A stretch of 26,694 bases of DNA, from the NCBI GenBank assembly GCA_038211295.1, contig JBBQVS010000055.1:1-26694 (forward strand). The letters run 5' to 3'. The translations under genes and the position numbers were made by a program. The first letter of the stretch is position 1, and each line of letters starts with the position of its first letter. The stretch comes from JBBQVS01 sp038211295 (GTDB lineage Bacteria; Chloroflexota; Ktedonobacteria; Ktedonobacterales; Ktedonobacteraceae). Below the pieces are notes generated by a model. That model was not told the origin of the DNA. It made no database searches and saw nothing but the letters and a program-made list of their open reading frames with translations. Of the stretch, positions 1-7,698 are shown in pieces.

Positions 1-141
1 GCGTGACATGCTCGCCCCCATGATGAATGATACGACCAATTCGAGCATGTGGAACGCGGGCTATGTTATCGGGTGGACAAAAGCCTATCACGGGCAAAAG
101 CAGGTCGAGCCGTCCGTGCCGCCGCACCTCTACGCCGAGCT
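1..141. repeat. Terminal inverted repeat, left copy
   Basis: Bases 1-141 are identical to the reverse complement of 26554-26694. Beyond base 141 the two copies continue with scattered mismatches (142, 173 and 178 among the first) to about base 226 and then diverge completely. The exact block covers the start and first 44 codons of the small ORF in each copy. The identity runs up to the last base on both sides, so the repeat probably continues outside the window. A contig broken at a multi-copy sequence would look like this. Confidence 0.9.
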
Positions 142-277
142 ATCGCGGCAACTCTATGTCGCGCACCTGCTGACCTTCGTGGTCGAGGGAACATTGACGC
201 TACGTGAGGCGGCGGACGCGCTCGATACGTTCGAGTTAAACATGTTGCGCGAGAAGCCACGCGCAATCGTCCATTGA
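8..277 (+). CDS. Small protein of unknown function, multicopy family (copy 1)
   Basis: This is an 89-codon ORF that I do not recognise. Its N-terminal 70 or so residues are nearly identical to those of the ORF at 26418-26687, with a Phe/Cys difference near residue 57; the C-terminal 15 or so residues differ completely. The shared part has a soluble, helix-prone look (PHLYAELSRQLYVAHLL, then TLTLREAADALD). Synonymous differences in the imperfect part (for example CTA/CTG Leu and GCG/GCA Ala codons) suggest the frame is translated. The frame stays open to the window edge, so the true start may lie outside; the ATG at 8 is the first available. No Shine-Dalgarno site can be judged. Confidence 0.5.
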   Translation: MLAPMMNDTTNSSMWNAGYVIGWTKAYHGQKQVEPSVPPHLYAELSRQLYVAHLLTFVVEGTLTLREAADALDTFELNMLREKPRAIVH

Positions 278-398
278 AAACAAAGGGACGCATGTTTCGT
301 GTCTATTGTAGGATGCATCGTGGGGAGCATGTGTCGATACCTGTTCCTCACGATGTACCATTGACACTCATCGACCCGTAACCGACCCGTCTACCTGA
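278..398. other. Short intergenic stretch, nothing recognised
   Basis: This gap separates convergent genes: the small ORF ends at 277 and the toastrack-like gene ends at 399. I found no strong hairpin, promoter or coding frame in it. Confidence 0.4.
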
Positions 399-806
399 TT
401 ACAAGCGGAACACATCGACGCCGCCGAAGGTGACGTTCAGGACGAAGCGGATAGCGACGGGCCGCTCGTCGTGATTGGCGAGCGCGAACGCGGGTGGCTC
501 GTCGGGGAGAGCGACCATGCCGCGCAACTTCTTTTGCATTTTGTGCCACTCTGTGCCGTTGTGGATATCGCGCCCACCAAAGACGGAGCCGCCTTCAATC
601 GTAAATTGTACATAGCGCGGTAGGTAGATCGCCACTCCTCCCACCGATGCGTTGATTTCCAATATGTATTCCCCTGGGTCAATTGGCGCACTCACAAGGT
701 CAAGCTCGATGCCCCCGACGGTAGAGCTAATAGGGCCTTGCCTGAAGAGCATCATTCCACTAGTAGAGATTGAGTGATTTTGACCACCAAAACTAGATGT
801 AGACAT
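399..806 (-). CDS. LiaF/toastrack-like small beta-repeat protein
   Basis: The product is 135 residues with no signal peptide or membrane segment. The pattern of alternating strands ending in Gly-Val/Gly-Gly turns (EINASVGGVAIYLPR, FTIEGGSVFGG and the final VTFGGVDVFRL) resembles the C-terminal beta domain of LiaF/YvqF cell-wall stress proteins and DUF4097-type toastrack domains. Those families usually carry membrane segments or a DUF1707 head, and this one has neither. The start at 806 is preferred over the in-frame ATG at 845: an AGGAG site (816-820) lies 9 bases upstream of it, and a near-consensus promoter (831-858) lies between the two ATGs. The role may be envelope-associated or a surface-binding scaffold; that is inference. 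Confidence 0.6.
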   Translation of the reverse strand: MSTSSFGGQNHSISTSGMMLFRQGPISSTVGGIELDLVSAPIDPGEYILEINASVGGVAIYLPRYVQFTIEGGSVFGGRDIHNGTEWHKMQKKLRGMVALPDEPPAFALANHDERPVAIRFVLNVTFGGVDVFRL

Positions 807-830
807 GGGTGACGACTCCTTTAAGAATAG

Positions 831-858
831 AGCATAACCGCACACTCTGACGTGTCAA
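831..858 (-). promoter_or_regulatory. Sigma70-type promoter for the toastrack-like gene
   Basis: On the minus strand there is a perfect -35 TTGACA (853-858), a 16-base spacer and a -10 TATGCT (831-836). Transcription would start near 824, leaving a leader of about 18 bases that contains the AGGAG site of the gene starting at 806. Confidence 0.7.
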
Positions 859-945
859 ATACAACCGACATAAAGAAGTATACTGGCACGGCACTATTTC
901 TGGTAGTGCAAAAAGTCACGATGTTCTCTATTCTGGGGATGGGAG

Positions 946-993
946 AGGAAAAATATGGGGAGCATGGCGGAGGTGAGCCGCCGCCATGCTCCC
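946..993 (-). terminator. Rho-independent terminator of the lipoprotein gene
   Basis: A perfect 13-bp stem (958-970 with 981-993) with a 10-base loop lies 41 bases past the stop codon at 1035. On the minus strand it is followed after four bases by five T residues. The palindrome is related in sequence to the hairpin near 26352-26381, so it may be an interspersed element used as a terminator. Confidence 0.75.
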
Positions 994-1034
994 GAACCAC
1001 TCCGTCTACTTTTTTTCCCTTCGCACCCGCCACA

Positions 1035-2219
1035 TTATGTCAGGCTTTTCGCGATGGTTTCCACCTGGTCGCTGCTGAGGCTTGACGTGATGCGGATACC
1101 AACGCCCTTTTCAGTCCATGCGAGGGTGGTGGTGCCGCCGCTCGTCGAGACCGTCGCGTTTGTGCCACGCAAGTTTACCGTTTGACCGGAGCCGGGGAGG
1201 TTCGCCAGTGGCTTGCCCTGAGCTATCGTAGTTGCCACGTTCCCCTTGAGGTAGTTGAGCGTGTATATCTGGCTGCCGGGCGCGCCGAGGGCGTTGACGC
1301 CGTTCAGCACATAATCGCTCTGGTCGGCAGGAATGCTCAGCAGGTGATAGCCTGCCTGTTGCTGGGCCTGCGCGAGGTTGAGCGTACCCGTTCCGGGGGT
1401 CGCGACCTGCTGCGAGAATGGCAATGTCTTGACGCCTGTCGGCGCGACAAAGGTAAAGGTGTTGGCGGGAATAGGCTGGTTGAGTTCGAGCGTGGGCAGG
1501 TCGAGCAGGACATTGCCCACTCCCTGAATATCGAGGTTGACCTGCACCGGCTGCTCCGTCGTCTTGTCGATATACACTTCGCCCGTGTAGCTAAAACTCG
1601 CGGGACTTCCTGCGCTCCCACCACTCGCGGACGGCACGACGTGAATATCATAGACGTTATGCCCGTTGATGATTTTGGACGATGATTTCAGCGTGCCGTC
1701 GCTCTGTGTGAAAACACTCTGCACAAGGTTGAGCAAGAACAGGCTCTGGTTGCCCTGACCACCACCCGCGCCACCGATGGTCGGCGTGCCTGACGCGGCC
1801 GCCACTACGGCTGGCCCCGTGTACACAACTTTTTGCGTGGGGTCATATTGCCACTGCTGCTTACCATCGCTGACATTGACGGTTCCCGTTGTGAGTTGCG
1901 GAATAGCGGATTGTAACACGACGGTACGGGTCTTGTTTGGCGCGGCATTCCAGACTTCTGTGTTCACTTTACCGCTAATGGTCTGGCCCGTGATTGTGAG
2001 GTTGAAGATGCCGTGCAGGGTCTTCGCGGTATTGAGCTTATGCGCCATCGTATCAAGTATTTGCTGACCCTCGCTCGTCCCTTTTGTGGGTGAAGGCGTC
2101 GGCGTAGGCTTTGTCTGTACTTTTGGCGTGCTATCGCCCCCACACGCGGCAAAGAGTAACAGCGCGATGAGGAGAAACAACGATGTGAGCAAAGGATTCC
2201 TCAAACGTGAGAGAATCAT
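1035..2219 (-). CDS. LolA-like lipoprotein with DUF4367-like C-terminus
   Basis: The 394-residue product has a lipoprotein signal: a basic start, a hydrophobic stretch and a lipobox LFAAC with the lipidated Cys at residue 26. A Thr/Pro spacer follows. The middle (about 55-290) fits the LolA/LppX-like fold of outer-membrane lipoprotein-sorting family proteins (COG2834), with paired beta motifs such as GEVYIDKTTEQPVQVNLD. The last 100 or so residues (ending in WTEKGVGIRITSSLSSDQVETIAKSL) resemble DUF4367. Start 2219 is chosen over 2243 because AGGAG (2226-2230) sits 6 bases upstream. In a lineage thought to lack an outer membrane it more likely binds lipid or senses the envelope from the membrane's outer face; the ligand is unknown. 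Confidence 0.75.
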   Translation of the reverse strand: MILSRLRNPLLTSLFLLIALLLFAACGGDSTPKVQTKPTPTPSPTKGTSEGQQILDTMAHKLNTAKTLHGIFNLTITGQTISGKVNTEVWNAAPNKTRTVVLQSAIPQLTTGTVNVSDGKQQWQYDPTQKVVYTGPAVVAAASGTPTIGGAGGGQGNQSLFLLNLVQSVFTQSDGTLKSSSKIINGHNVYDIHVVPSASGGSAGSPASFSYTGEVYIDKTTEQPVQVNLDIQGVGNVLLDLPTLELNQPIPANTFTFVAPTGVKTLPFSQQVATPGTGTLNLAQAQQQAGYHLLSIPADQSDYVLNGVNALGAPGSQIYTLNYLKGNVATTIAQGKPLANLPGSGQTVNLRGTNATVSTSGGTTTLAWTEKGVGIRITSSLSSDQVETIAKSLT

Positions 2220-2320
2220 GACTGGCTCCTTTATATATACCACATTGGTAACAGGGTATCTATAGAACGCTTCTGATTGAAAAACATTTCTAGACTGCTT
2301 TGAGCTACTTAGAGTATAGC
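2220..2320 (-). promoter_or_regulatory. Upstream region of the lipoprotein gene with a TATACT box
   Basis: The minus strand contains TATACT (2313-2318) preceded by TTTTTTGC, a 14-mer that also occurs at 21072-21085 ahead of the rightward glycosyltransferase cluster. No good -35 lies 16-18 bases upstream. Transcription from it would give a leader of about 87 bases. A TATATA nearer the gene (about 2233-2238) is an alternative -10, also without a clear -35. Confidence 0.35.
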
Positions 2321-2401
2321 AAAAAAGAGTGGGCCATGCCTACACACCCCTGCACATACCTCGATGGTCTGCCTGTGCAGGGGCGAAACATGGCCCACTC
2401 T
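2321..2401 (-). terminator. Strong terminator of the flippase operon
   Basis: A two-tier inverted repeat lies 63 bases past the flippase stop codon. The outer 13-bp stem pairs 2326-2338 with 2389-2401, and an inner 10-bp stem pairs 2347-2356 with 2374-2383. On the minus strand a run of six T residues follows directly (2321-2326). Confidence 0.8.
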
Positions 2402-2463
2402 GAACACAACGCCGGGAGGCGTCGGTATCTTGTCTGGGAAATTTGCTACATCTAAAGCATACA

Positions 2464-3996
2464 CTATGTTCGCGCGGATTGTAAGTGTTTTCGCGATATC
2501 TTTTGTTCTTCTAATATGTTTCTAATGTTGTCCGTCTGTGGTAACTCTTCACATTCGTACTTTTGCAGACGCAGTGGCTTGAGACGTGCCTGATGCATCG
2601 GACGCGGAACGGGCGTGTGATATAGCAGGGCAGAGTAACTTTGAGGGATGATTGGCATAGAGGCGGTTTCAGCAAGCCAGATCGCTTGCAGTTCCTGCGA
2701 ATGCTGCGCGTTCTGTCCCGTTAATGTCTTGCCCAGCCAGATTGCTGTGTAGACCGTCGGAAACATACACACGGCCTCGACAGCTATCGCAAGCACCCAG
2801 CCGAGGCTCAGGCCGCCAAGTCCCGCGACATGTGCGCCAAAAGCGGCGGCGAGTACCTCAAGGATGCCGCCGGGCAGAATGCCGAGGATGGCACCGCCCA
2901 CGCGATCTTGAATGCGGCAGATAGAGATATAATGGTTTTTGATGATGAGCGGGAAGGCGGCGAGTGCCAGAATACGCAGGCACCACGCGGCATTGACGGC
3001 GTAGGAAGCCCCAAACAAGCTCAAAATCTGCTTCGTGCCGAATTGTAAAACAAGATTTGTCAGAACACTTGTCAGCACCGCCAGCCCGATTGTCACCCGC
3101 GCCTTGTGTGCCAGTGAGGTCGGTTGTGCCGCGTTCATCGCGTGCAACACGGTTGTGAGCGCACCAGGGATGATAAACACAAAGCTCACAATCATCCACG
3201 ATACGTAAAACCACGCGTTCATCTCAGCCGATAGCAGTGCGGTAACAAGTATCGGCAACACTTGCGTTGGAAATTGCAGCGTCAGGTTGAGCAGGTGATG
3301 CTGTAGCGCAGCCGCCCCCAGTTTACGCAGAAGTCCCCATTGTGGCAGGTAGCTTGTGCGTGTCTGGCTCCTTTTGAGCAGCAAGGGTAGTGCCAGCACA
3401 AGTAACGAGAGGATGTTTGAAAACGCCCACATCGCGTAGAGCGTGATACCTACGTCGTGAAAGAGCGACGAGCCGACGAAGAACAGCGTCAGCAGCTTGG
3501 CAACCGCGAAGAAGGTGTTGCGCCAGAGTTGTTGACCGCCGCGCAATAGCCCGATGAGTGCCTGATCGAGTACAAGTGTGACCGCGTTGAGTGCCACACC
3601 GAGCGCGAACACGCAGAGGTTGACGCCATTGGCGCGGAGCGGTTGGAAGCCAGCGATAAATGAGGGCGCGAACAACGCGAACGCGACGCCAGCACAGCCG
3701 CCAGCCGTTCCCACAACAAGGAGGGCCGTACTAATCAGCGAGGCTTCTCGTCCCGGTTGACGCGGTAGTTCGGTGATGAGCAGCGTTCCCAGTCCCAGCA
3801 CACATACGCTGCCAAGCAGCATCATCGCGGAGAGCGCAGCGGAGGCGATGCCCACCGCGCCCGTCGAGAAATGGCGTGCCGCAATCCACCAGTATACAAA
3901 ACCCAGCCCTGATGTTACCGCCGTTGTGCCAATCAGCGAACCCGCGTTGATTAGCATGATGCTATTGGTTTTTAGCCAGTGGAGGAGTGCGTTCAC
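2464..3996 (-). CDS. Wzx-like polysaccharide flippase (MVF/MATE superfamily)
   Basis: The protein has 510 residues. About 430 of them form a chain of hydrophobic segments typical of O-antigen/teichuronic-acid type exporters (from NAGSLIGTTAVTSGLGFVYW at the N-terminus onward). A hydrophilic cytoplasmic tail of roughly 80 residues follows. Family members flip lipid-linked oligosaccharides across the membrane. It is the last gene of a leftward run with three GT2 enzymes and a deacetylase, and the gap to the preceding gene is 7 bases. The start is GTG, and the GGGAG site lies a rather long 12 bases upstream inside the preceding gene, so expression may depend on coupling. An ATG 13 codons in has no ribosome site. 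The strong terminator at 2321-2401 closes the operon. Confidence 0.8.
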   Translation of the reverse strand: MNALLHWLKTNSIMLINAGSLIGTTAVTSGLGFVYWWIAARHFSTGAVGIASAALSAMMLLGSVCVLGLGTLLITELPRQPGREASLISTALLVVGTAGGCAGVAFALFAPSFIAGFQPLRANGVNLCVFALGVALNAVTLVLDQALIGLLRGGQQLWRNTFFAVAKLLTLFFVGSSLFHDVGITLYAMWAFSNILSLLVLALPLLLKRSQTRTSYLPQWGLLRKLGAAALQHHLLNLTLQFPTQVLPILVTALLSAEMNAWFYVSWMIVSFVFIIPGALTTVLHAMNAAQPTSLAHKARVTIGLAVLTSVLTNLVLQFGTKQILSLFGASYAVNAAWCLRILALAAFPLIIKNHYISICRIQDRVGGAILGILPGGILEVLAAAFGAHVAGLGGLSLGWVLAIAVEAVCMFPTVYTAIWLGKTLTGQNAQHSQELQAIWLAETASMPIIPQSYSALLYHTPVPRPMHQARLKPLRLQKYECEELPQTDNIRNILEEQKISRKHLQSART

Positions 3997-4003
3997 GGTA
4001 TTT

Positions 4004-5002
4004 TTATGCTCCCTTATTTGTTGAGATAGTTCCCGCAGAAGGAGAGAAGGTCCCCATAACGTAGCCTGCGGTTGTCGTCACGAGACCCGCGATAATCGCA
4101 GCGGCGCGTTGTAGTCCTGTGATGTCGAAGCGGAAAAGGCAGTCGCCAAGCCCGCGCACCACGCCCAACGGCAGCATGTGTAGCGTATAGGCGCGTTCTG
4201 TCGAGAGGCTATCCTTGATACCAACGTAGCGCGTGATGATTGCCTTTGAAAAGCCTTCTGCGTAACAGCGCGTGAGAAAATAGCGGAGCGTGGCGCGGCG
4301 GGCGGGTATGGCATGCTGAATACTTGCCTGCGCCTCATAGAGAAACTTTTTGTGGGGCCAGTGTTGCTTCGCGCGAATACACAGCTCTGTCTCCTCTCCG
4401 CCCAACGTCTGTTTGCCAACGTGTCCAATATCACTTCTGAACGCGCCGATTGCTTCAAATATCTCGCGCCGCACACACATACAACCGGCCCAGAGGTTGC
4501 GTACCTCGACGGGTTGCGGCGTTGGAGGTTGGTATGAGCAACCAAGCACCCAGTAAAATTCGGTGGGAAACCAGCGCGGTTGCGTGCCTTCCCATTGTGG
4601 ATTGACCGTACCGCCCGCTCCCAGCACCATTGGGTCAAGACAACAATCACTCAGCTTTTCCAGCCAGTCTGGCGCGGCAATCGCGTCATCATCGAGGCAC
4701 GCGATCAACTCCCCTTTAGCCTGTATAACGCCCGTGCTACGTGCCCCTGACACTCCCTGTGGCCCGGTGTTTTCCAGCGCGATGACATCCGCGATATGGA
4801 GACGGACGCGTTCCAATAATGTCGGGTTGTAGTCAATCACCACGATAATTTCGCGTGGGGCCGCCCCCTGCTTACGTACCGACTCTACCGCTAACAACAG
4901 ATTGTGCCAGCGTTCCTCAGTGTACGAACAAATAATAACGGAAACGTCAATTCTGGTCTGTATTGTCTTTTCTGTCTGTGCTATTATGTGTATCGCCATC
5001 AT
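4004..5002 (-). CDS. GT2 family glycosyltransferase (paralogue A)
   Basis: The 332-residue enzyme has a GT-A fold start (VSVIICSYTEERW, residues 20-32) and a nucleotide-sugar/metal binding DDDA at 104-107. GGEETELCIR at 201-210 fits the acceptor/catalytic acidic motif of GT2 enzymes. A hydrophobic segment near 300-317 may anchor the C-terminus. It is a clear paralogue of the product of 5832-6881: both share VIDYNP, DDDAIA and EETELC motifs and the same overall plan. It probably adds a sugar to a lipid-linked glycan; donor and acceptor are unknown. Two adjacent ATGs (5002 and 4999) follow a purine-rich AGGAGGAGG stretch, so either could be used; 4999 gives the better spacing. Confidence 0.85.
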   Translation of the reverse strand: MMAIHIIAQTEKTIQTRIDVSVIICSYTEERWHNLLLAVESVRKQGAAPREIIVVIDYNPTLLERVRLHIADVIALENTGPQGVSGARSTGVIQAKGELIACLDDDAIAAPDWLEKLSDCCLDPMVLGAGGTVNPQWEGTQPRWFPTEFYWVLGCSYQPPTPQPVEVRNLWAGCMCVRREIFEAIGAFRSDIGHVGKQTLGGEETELCIRAKQHWPHKKFLYEAQASIQHAIPARRATLRYFLTRCYAEGFSKAIITRYVGIKDSLSTERAYTLHMLPLGVVRGLGDCLFRFDITGLQRAAAIIAGLVTTTAGYVMGTFSPSAGTISTNKGA

Positions 5003-5046
5003 CTCCTCCTCCTCTAGCCCCTGTAATCATTTCCGGTACGATTTCC

Positions 5047-5835
5047 TTACCTCATGCATCGTCGCACCACCTGCCATATGGGTGTTCGCGCCCGTCGATA
5101 CGCGGTCATGAGCTTCTCGCTATAGCTGCTCTGTCCAATGAGCAGGGCCGCGAATACCGCGCTATCTGTATTGGAGTGAACCATAAGTCGCGTCAGAGCG
5201 AACCGATGTGTGCTGGTGGAGGTTCGCATGTGTTTAACGGCGCACGCTGACGTATAGCCGATTGCGCGGGCAAGACGTTGCGTGGTCGCGGTGTAATACC
5301 CGTAGGGGTACGCACAACTCATGACCGCCTGCCCAAGCTGTTGCTCAATACGCTCTTTGCTTCGCGCGAGTTCATCGTGTGCCAGTGCTGGTGAGAGCAT
5401 ATCAAGCTGCGGATGCGTGTGGCTATGTGCGCCACATTCTATTCCGCACGCGTGCATAGTCGCGATCTGCTGCCATGTGAGCATCGGACGCGTTCCCTCA
5501 CCATCACGGTGCAACCAGGCACACGTCCCATTGACAAACGCGGTGGCGATATAGACCGTTGCCGCGAAGTTGTAGCGTGTGAGAACGGGCAACGCGTCGG
5601 TGAAAAAGTCAGCAAAACCATCGTCGAATGTCAGGATAACGGGTTTCACGGGCAGGGTCGCGCCGCCCTGTGCTACCGCGTCTACCCATTGTGTGACCGT
5701 GACTGGTGTATAGTCGTGGTCGCGCAGGTATGCCATCTGCTCCGCGAACCGCGTTGGCGCGACGGTGAACGGCGCGAACCTGGGGTTATGACACGTTGAG
5801 ATGCTGTGATACATCAGAATTGGGAGCGTGCTCAT
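5047..5835 (-). CDS. Polysaccharide deacetylase (NodB homology domain, CE4)
   Basis: The 262-residue protein carries the CE4 motifs in order: TFDDG (69-73) with the catalytic base and metal-ligand aspartates, the metal-binding histidines H137 and H141 in GAHSHTHPQL, and AYPYG (175-179). Family members remove N-acetyl groups from glycans such as peptidoglycan, chitooligosaccharides or exopolysaccharide. No signal peptide is visible (it starts STLPILMYHS), so it is cytoplasmic or exported by an unrecognised route. Its ATG overlaps the stop codon of the preceding GT2 gene (ATGA at 5832-5835) and has no clear ribosome site, which points to translational coupling. Lying between two paralogous GT2 genes, it probably modifies the same glycan. 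Confidence 0.88.
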   Translation of the reverse strand: MSTLPILMYHSISTCHNPRFAPFTVAPTRFAEQMAYLRDHDYTPVTVTQWVDAVAQGGATLPVKPVILTFDDGFADFFTDALPVLTRYNFAATVYIATAFVNGTCAWLHRDGEGTRPMLTWQQIATMHACGIECGAHSHTHPQLDMLSPALAHDELARSKERIEQQLGQAVMSCAYPYGYYTATTQRLARAIGYTSACAVKHMRTSTSTHRFALTRLMVHSNTDSAVFAALLIGQSSYSEKLMTAYRRARTPIWQVVRRCMR

Positions 5836-6881
5836 CGATTTGCTCGCATGGAGACGCGCACGTGCTCGCGCTGTTGCTGTAACGTGTCCGCGCTCGCAAG
5901 CGGTTGCGCTGTTGCGTGGCCCTTACGTGGCGCGGCGATGCGTCCAACGAGGTACCCCGCCACCGTTGCCGCCAATCCCAGCAGAATCGCACCCGCGCGA
6001 ACCACGCCAGCGAGGTTTCCCCGTAGAAACGTTTCTTTCAGGCCATAGCCGATACCGCGTGGCAACGTTTTAAGCATATAGGAGCGTTCAGCCGCGAGAC
6101 CGGTTCGGGCGTCATGCAGGCCGACAAGCAGAGCTTTCCCCAGTCCCTCGTCATAGCAGCGCCACAGGAAATACGAGAGGCGCGTGCGTTGCGCTGGTAC
6201 ACAATGCTGTACGGTGGCGGAGGGAGTGTAAAACCAGATGCATTCTGGATACGTCTGTGTGATACGCATACATAGCTCCGTCTCTTCGTCTCCCGCGTGA
6301 TGCTGTAGCCACTTATTGCGCGTTGTCGCCTCCCCTTTATTGTTGCCAAAGGATGCGCGAAACCCGCCAACCGTCATCACGGCGCCTCTTCGCACGGACA
6401 TATTGGCCCCAATCACATTGCGAACCGCCGCCTTTTTCATCGGCATTCCGGTATAGGTACAGCCAACGACCCACAGGAATTCATTGGGAAACCAGACGGG
6501 ACATGCCTCGAACCAGCGCGGCTCGATTTTCCCACCGACGCCCACCACCAGAGGCTCCTGATAGGGAATTAGAAGTTGCTCTAGCCAGCGTGGTTGAGCA
6601 ATCGCGTCATCATCGAGAAAAATGAGTACGGCACCTTGCGCGATGGCGATACCACTATTGCGTGAGCCAGAGGCCCCCTTTGCCTCGCGGTTCTCGATCA
6701 CAGTTACATCCGCGAAGTGTGTACGTACCTGTTGCAATAATGAGGGGTTATAATCAATCACGATAATAATTTCGCGTGGTTGTACCGCCTGTTGTCGCAC
6801 GGATTGTACCGCCGCGAACAGCTCTTCTATACGCTTCTCGGTATACGCACAAATGATAACAGAAACATCCTCATGCTTCAT
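5832..6881 (-). CDS. GT2 family glycosyltransferase (paralogue B)
   Basis: The product is 349 residues from the preferred ATG at 6881. VSVIICAYTEKR opens the GT-A domain, DDDA lies at 90-93 and GDEETELCMR at 197-206. A hydrophobic stretch near the C-terminus (AGAILLGLAATVAGYLVG) could be a membrane anchor. It parallels the enzyme at 4004-5002 along its whole length, which suggests a tandem duplication now split by the deacetylase gene. Start choice: AGGGG lies 5 bases before 6881, whereas the in-frame ATG at 6905 has no ribosome site and sits 5 bases after the previous stop. It is coupled downstream to the deacetylase by an ATGA overlap. Confidence 0.85.
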   Translation of the reverse strand: MKHEDVSVIICAYTEKRIEELFAAVQSVRQQAVQPREIIIVIDYNPSLLQQVRTHFADVTVIENREAKGASGSRNSGIAIAQGAVLIFLDDDAIAQPRWLEQLLIPYQEPLVVGVGGKIEPRWFEACPVWFPNEFLWVVGCTYTGMPMKKAAVRNVIGANMSVRRGAVMTVGGFRASFGNNKGEATTRNKWLQHHAGDEETELCMRITQTYPECIWFYTPSATVQHCVPAQRTRLSYFLWRCYDEGLGKALLVGLHDARTGLAAERSYMLKTLPRGIGYGLKETFLRGNLAGVVRAGAILLGLAATVAGYLVGRIAAPRKGHATAQPLASADTLQQQREHVRVSMRANR

Positions 6882-6910
6882 CTCTTCCCCTTTCCCAGCA
6901 TCCATGTGTA

Positions 6911-7687
6911 TTAGAGTGTGTCGCGTTTCAGTCGCGGCGTGGACAGCGTGGGGCGTTGTAGTCGTTCTTTGAGAATTGTTTTGAGGACGCGCCAGCCATC
7001 GTGAAATGTGCGTAGATTGCTTGTGCCGTGTACCCGCGAGTATTCGACGCTGGGAACCTCGACGATGGCAAATTTGGCTTTGTGCATTCGCAGGTTGAGG
7101 AGTGTCTCGATCTCGAAACCGTCGCAGTCGATGCTCACGGTGTCAAGACAATACTTCCAGAACGCGTTATAGCCATAGCAGAGGTCGCTAAAGCGTGTCC
7201 AGAACAAGGCATTGACCAGTGTACCGAGTAGATAATTCCCGACGTGTCGGAGTGGCGTGATATCGTGACTTCCTCCACCTGCCGTGAAGCGCGAGCCTTT
7301 CGCGAAATCGTGACCCGCCAGCAGTGCCTCAACAAAGCGTGCGATCTCCATTGGGTCAGCCGAACCATCGGCATCGAGCATAACGATTATCTCGCCCGTA
7401 CAGGCACCGAAGCCTACGCGCAACGCATCGCCCTTGCCTTTGCCAAGCTGCTTGACGACGCGAATCGTCGGAAACAATTGTTGCGCCACCTCTATAGTGT
7501 TGTCAGTCGATTGTCCATCAACCAGAATAACCTCATCGACGAACGATGGGATATATGGAAGCACATGACAGAGATTTTTCGCCTCGTTGCGTGCCGGAAT
7601 GACCACGCTGATACGCGGATACTCTTGCTTTTCGGCAACACCTACAACTCCTGTCCCTATACGTCGTACCTGTTGTTGTTCGTTCAT
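6911..7687 (-). CDS. Dolichyl-phosphate mannosyltransferase-like GT2
   Basis: The 258-residue enzyme has the compact DPM1/polyprenyl-phosphate glycosyltransferase layout: ISVVIPARNEAKNL (26-39), VDGQSTDNT (56-64), LDADGS (104-109) as the DXD region, GSRF (131-134), and the late CYGYNAFW and DGFEIETLLNLR motifs. No C-terminal membrane domain is present. Such enzymes commonly transfer hexose from a nucleotide sugar to a polyprenyl phosphate, giving a donor for membrane GT-C enzymes; that would fit the GT-C-like gene at 23486. It is the first gene of the leftward operon. GGGGAGG stands 6 bases before the ATG, and a TATAAT box lies about 60 bases upstream. Confidence 0.82.
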   Translation of the reverse strand: MNEQQQVRRIGTGVVGVAEKQEYPRISVVIPARNEAKNLCHVLPYIPSFVDEVILVDGQSTDNTIEVAQQLFPTIRVVKQLGKGKGDALRVGFGACTGEIIVMLDADGSADPMEIARFVEALLAGHDFAKGSRFTAGGGSHDITPLRHVGNYLLGTLVNALFWTRFSDLCYGYNAFWKYCLDTVSIDCDGFEIETLLNLRMHKAKFAIVEVPSVEYSRVHGTSNLRTFHDGWRVLKTILKERLQRPTLSTPRLKRDTL

Positions 7688-7698
7688 TAAGAACCTCC

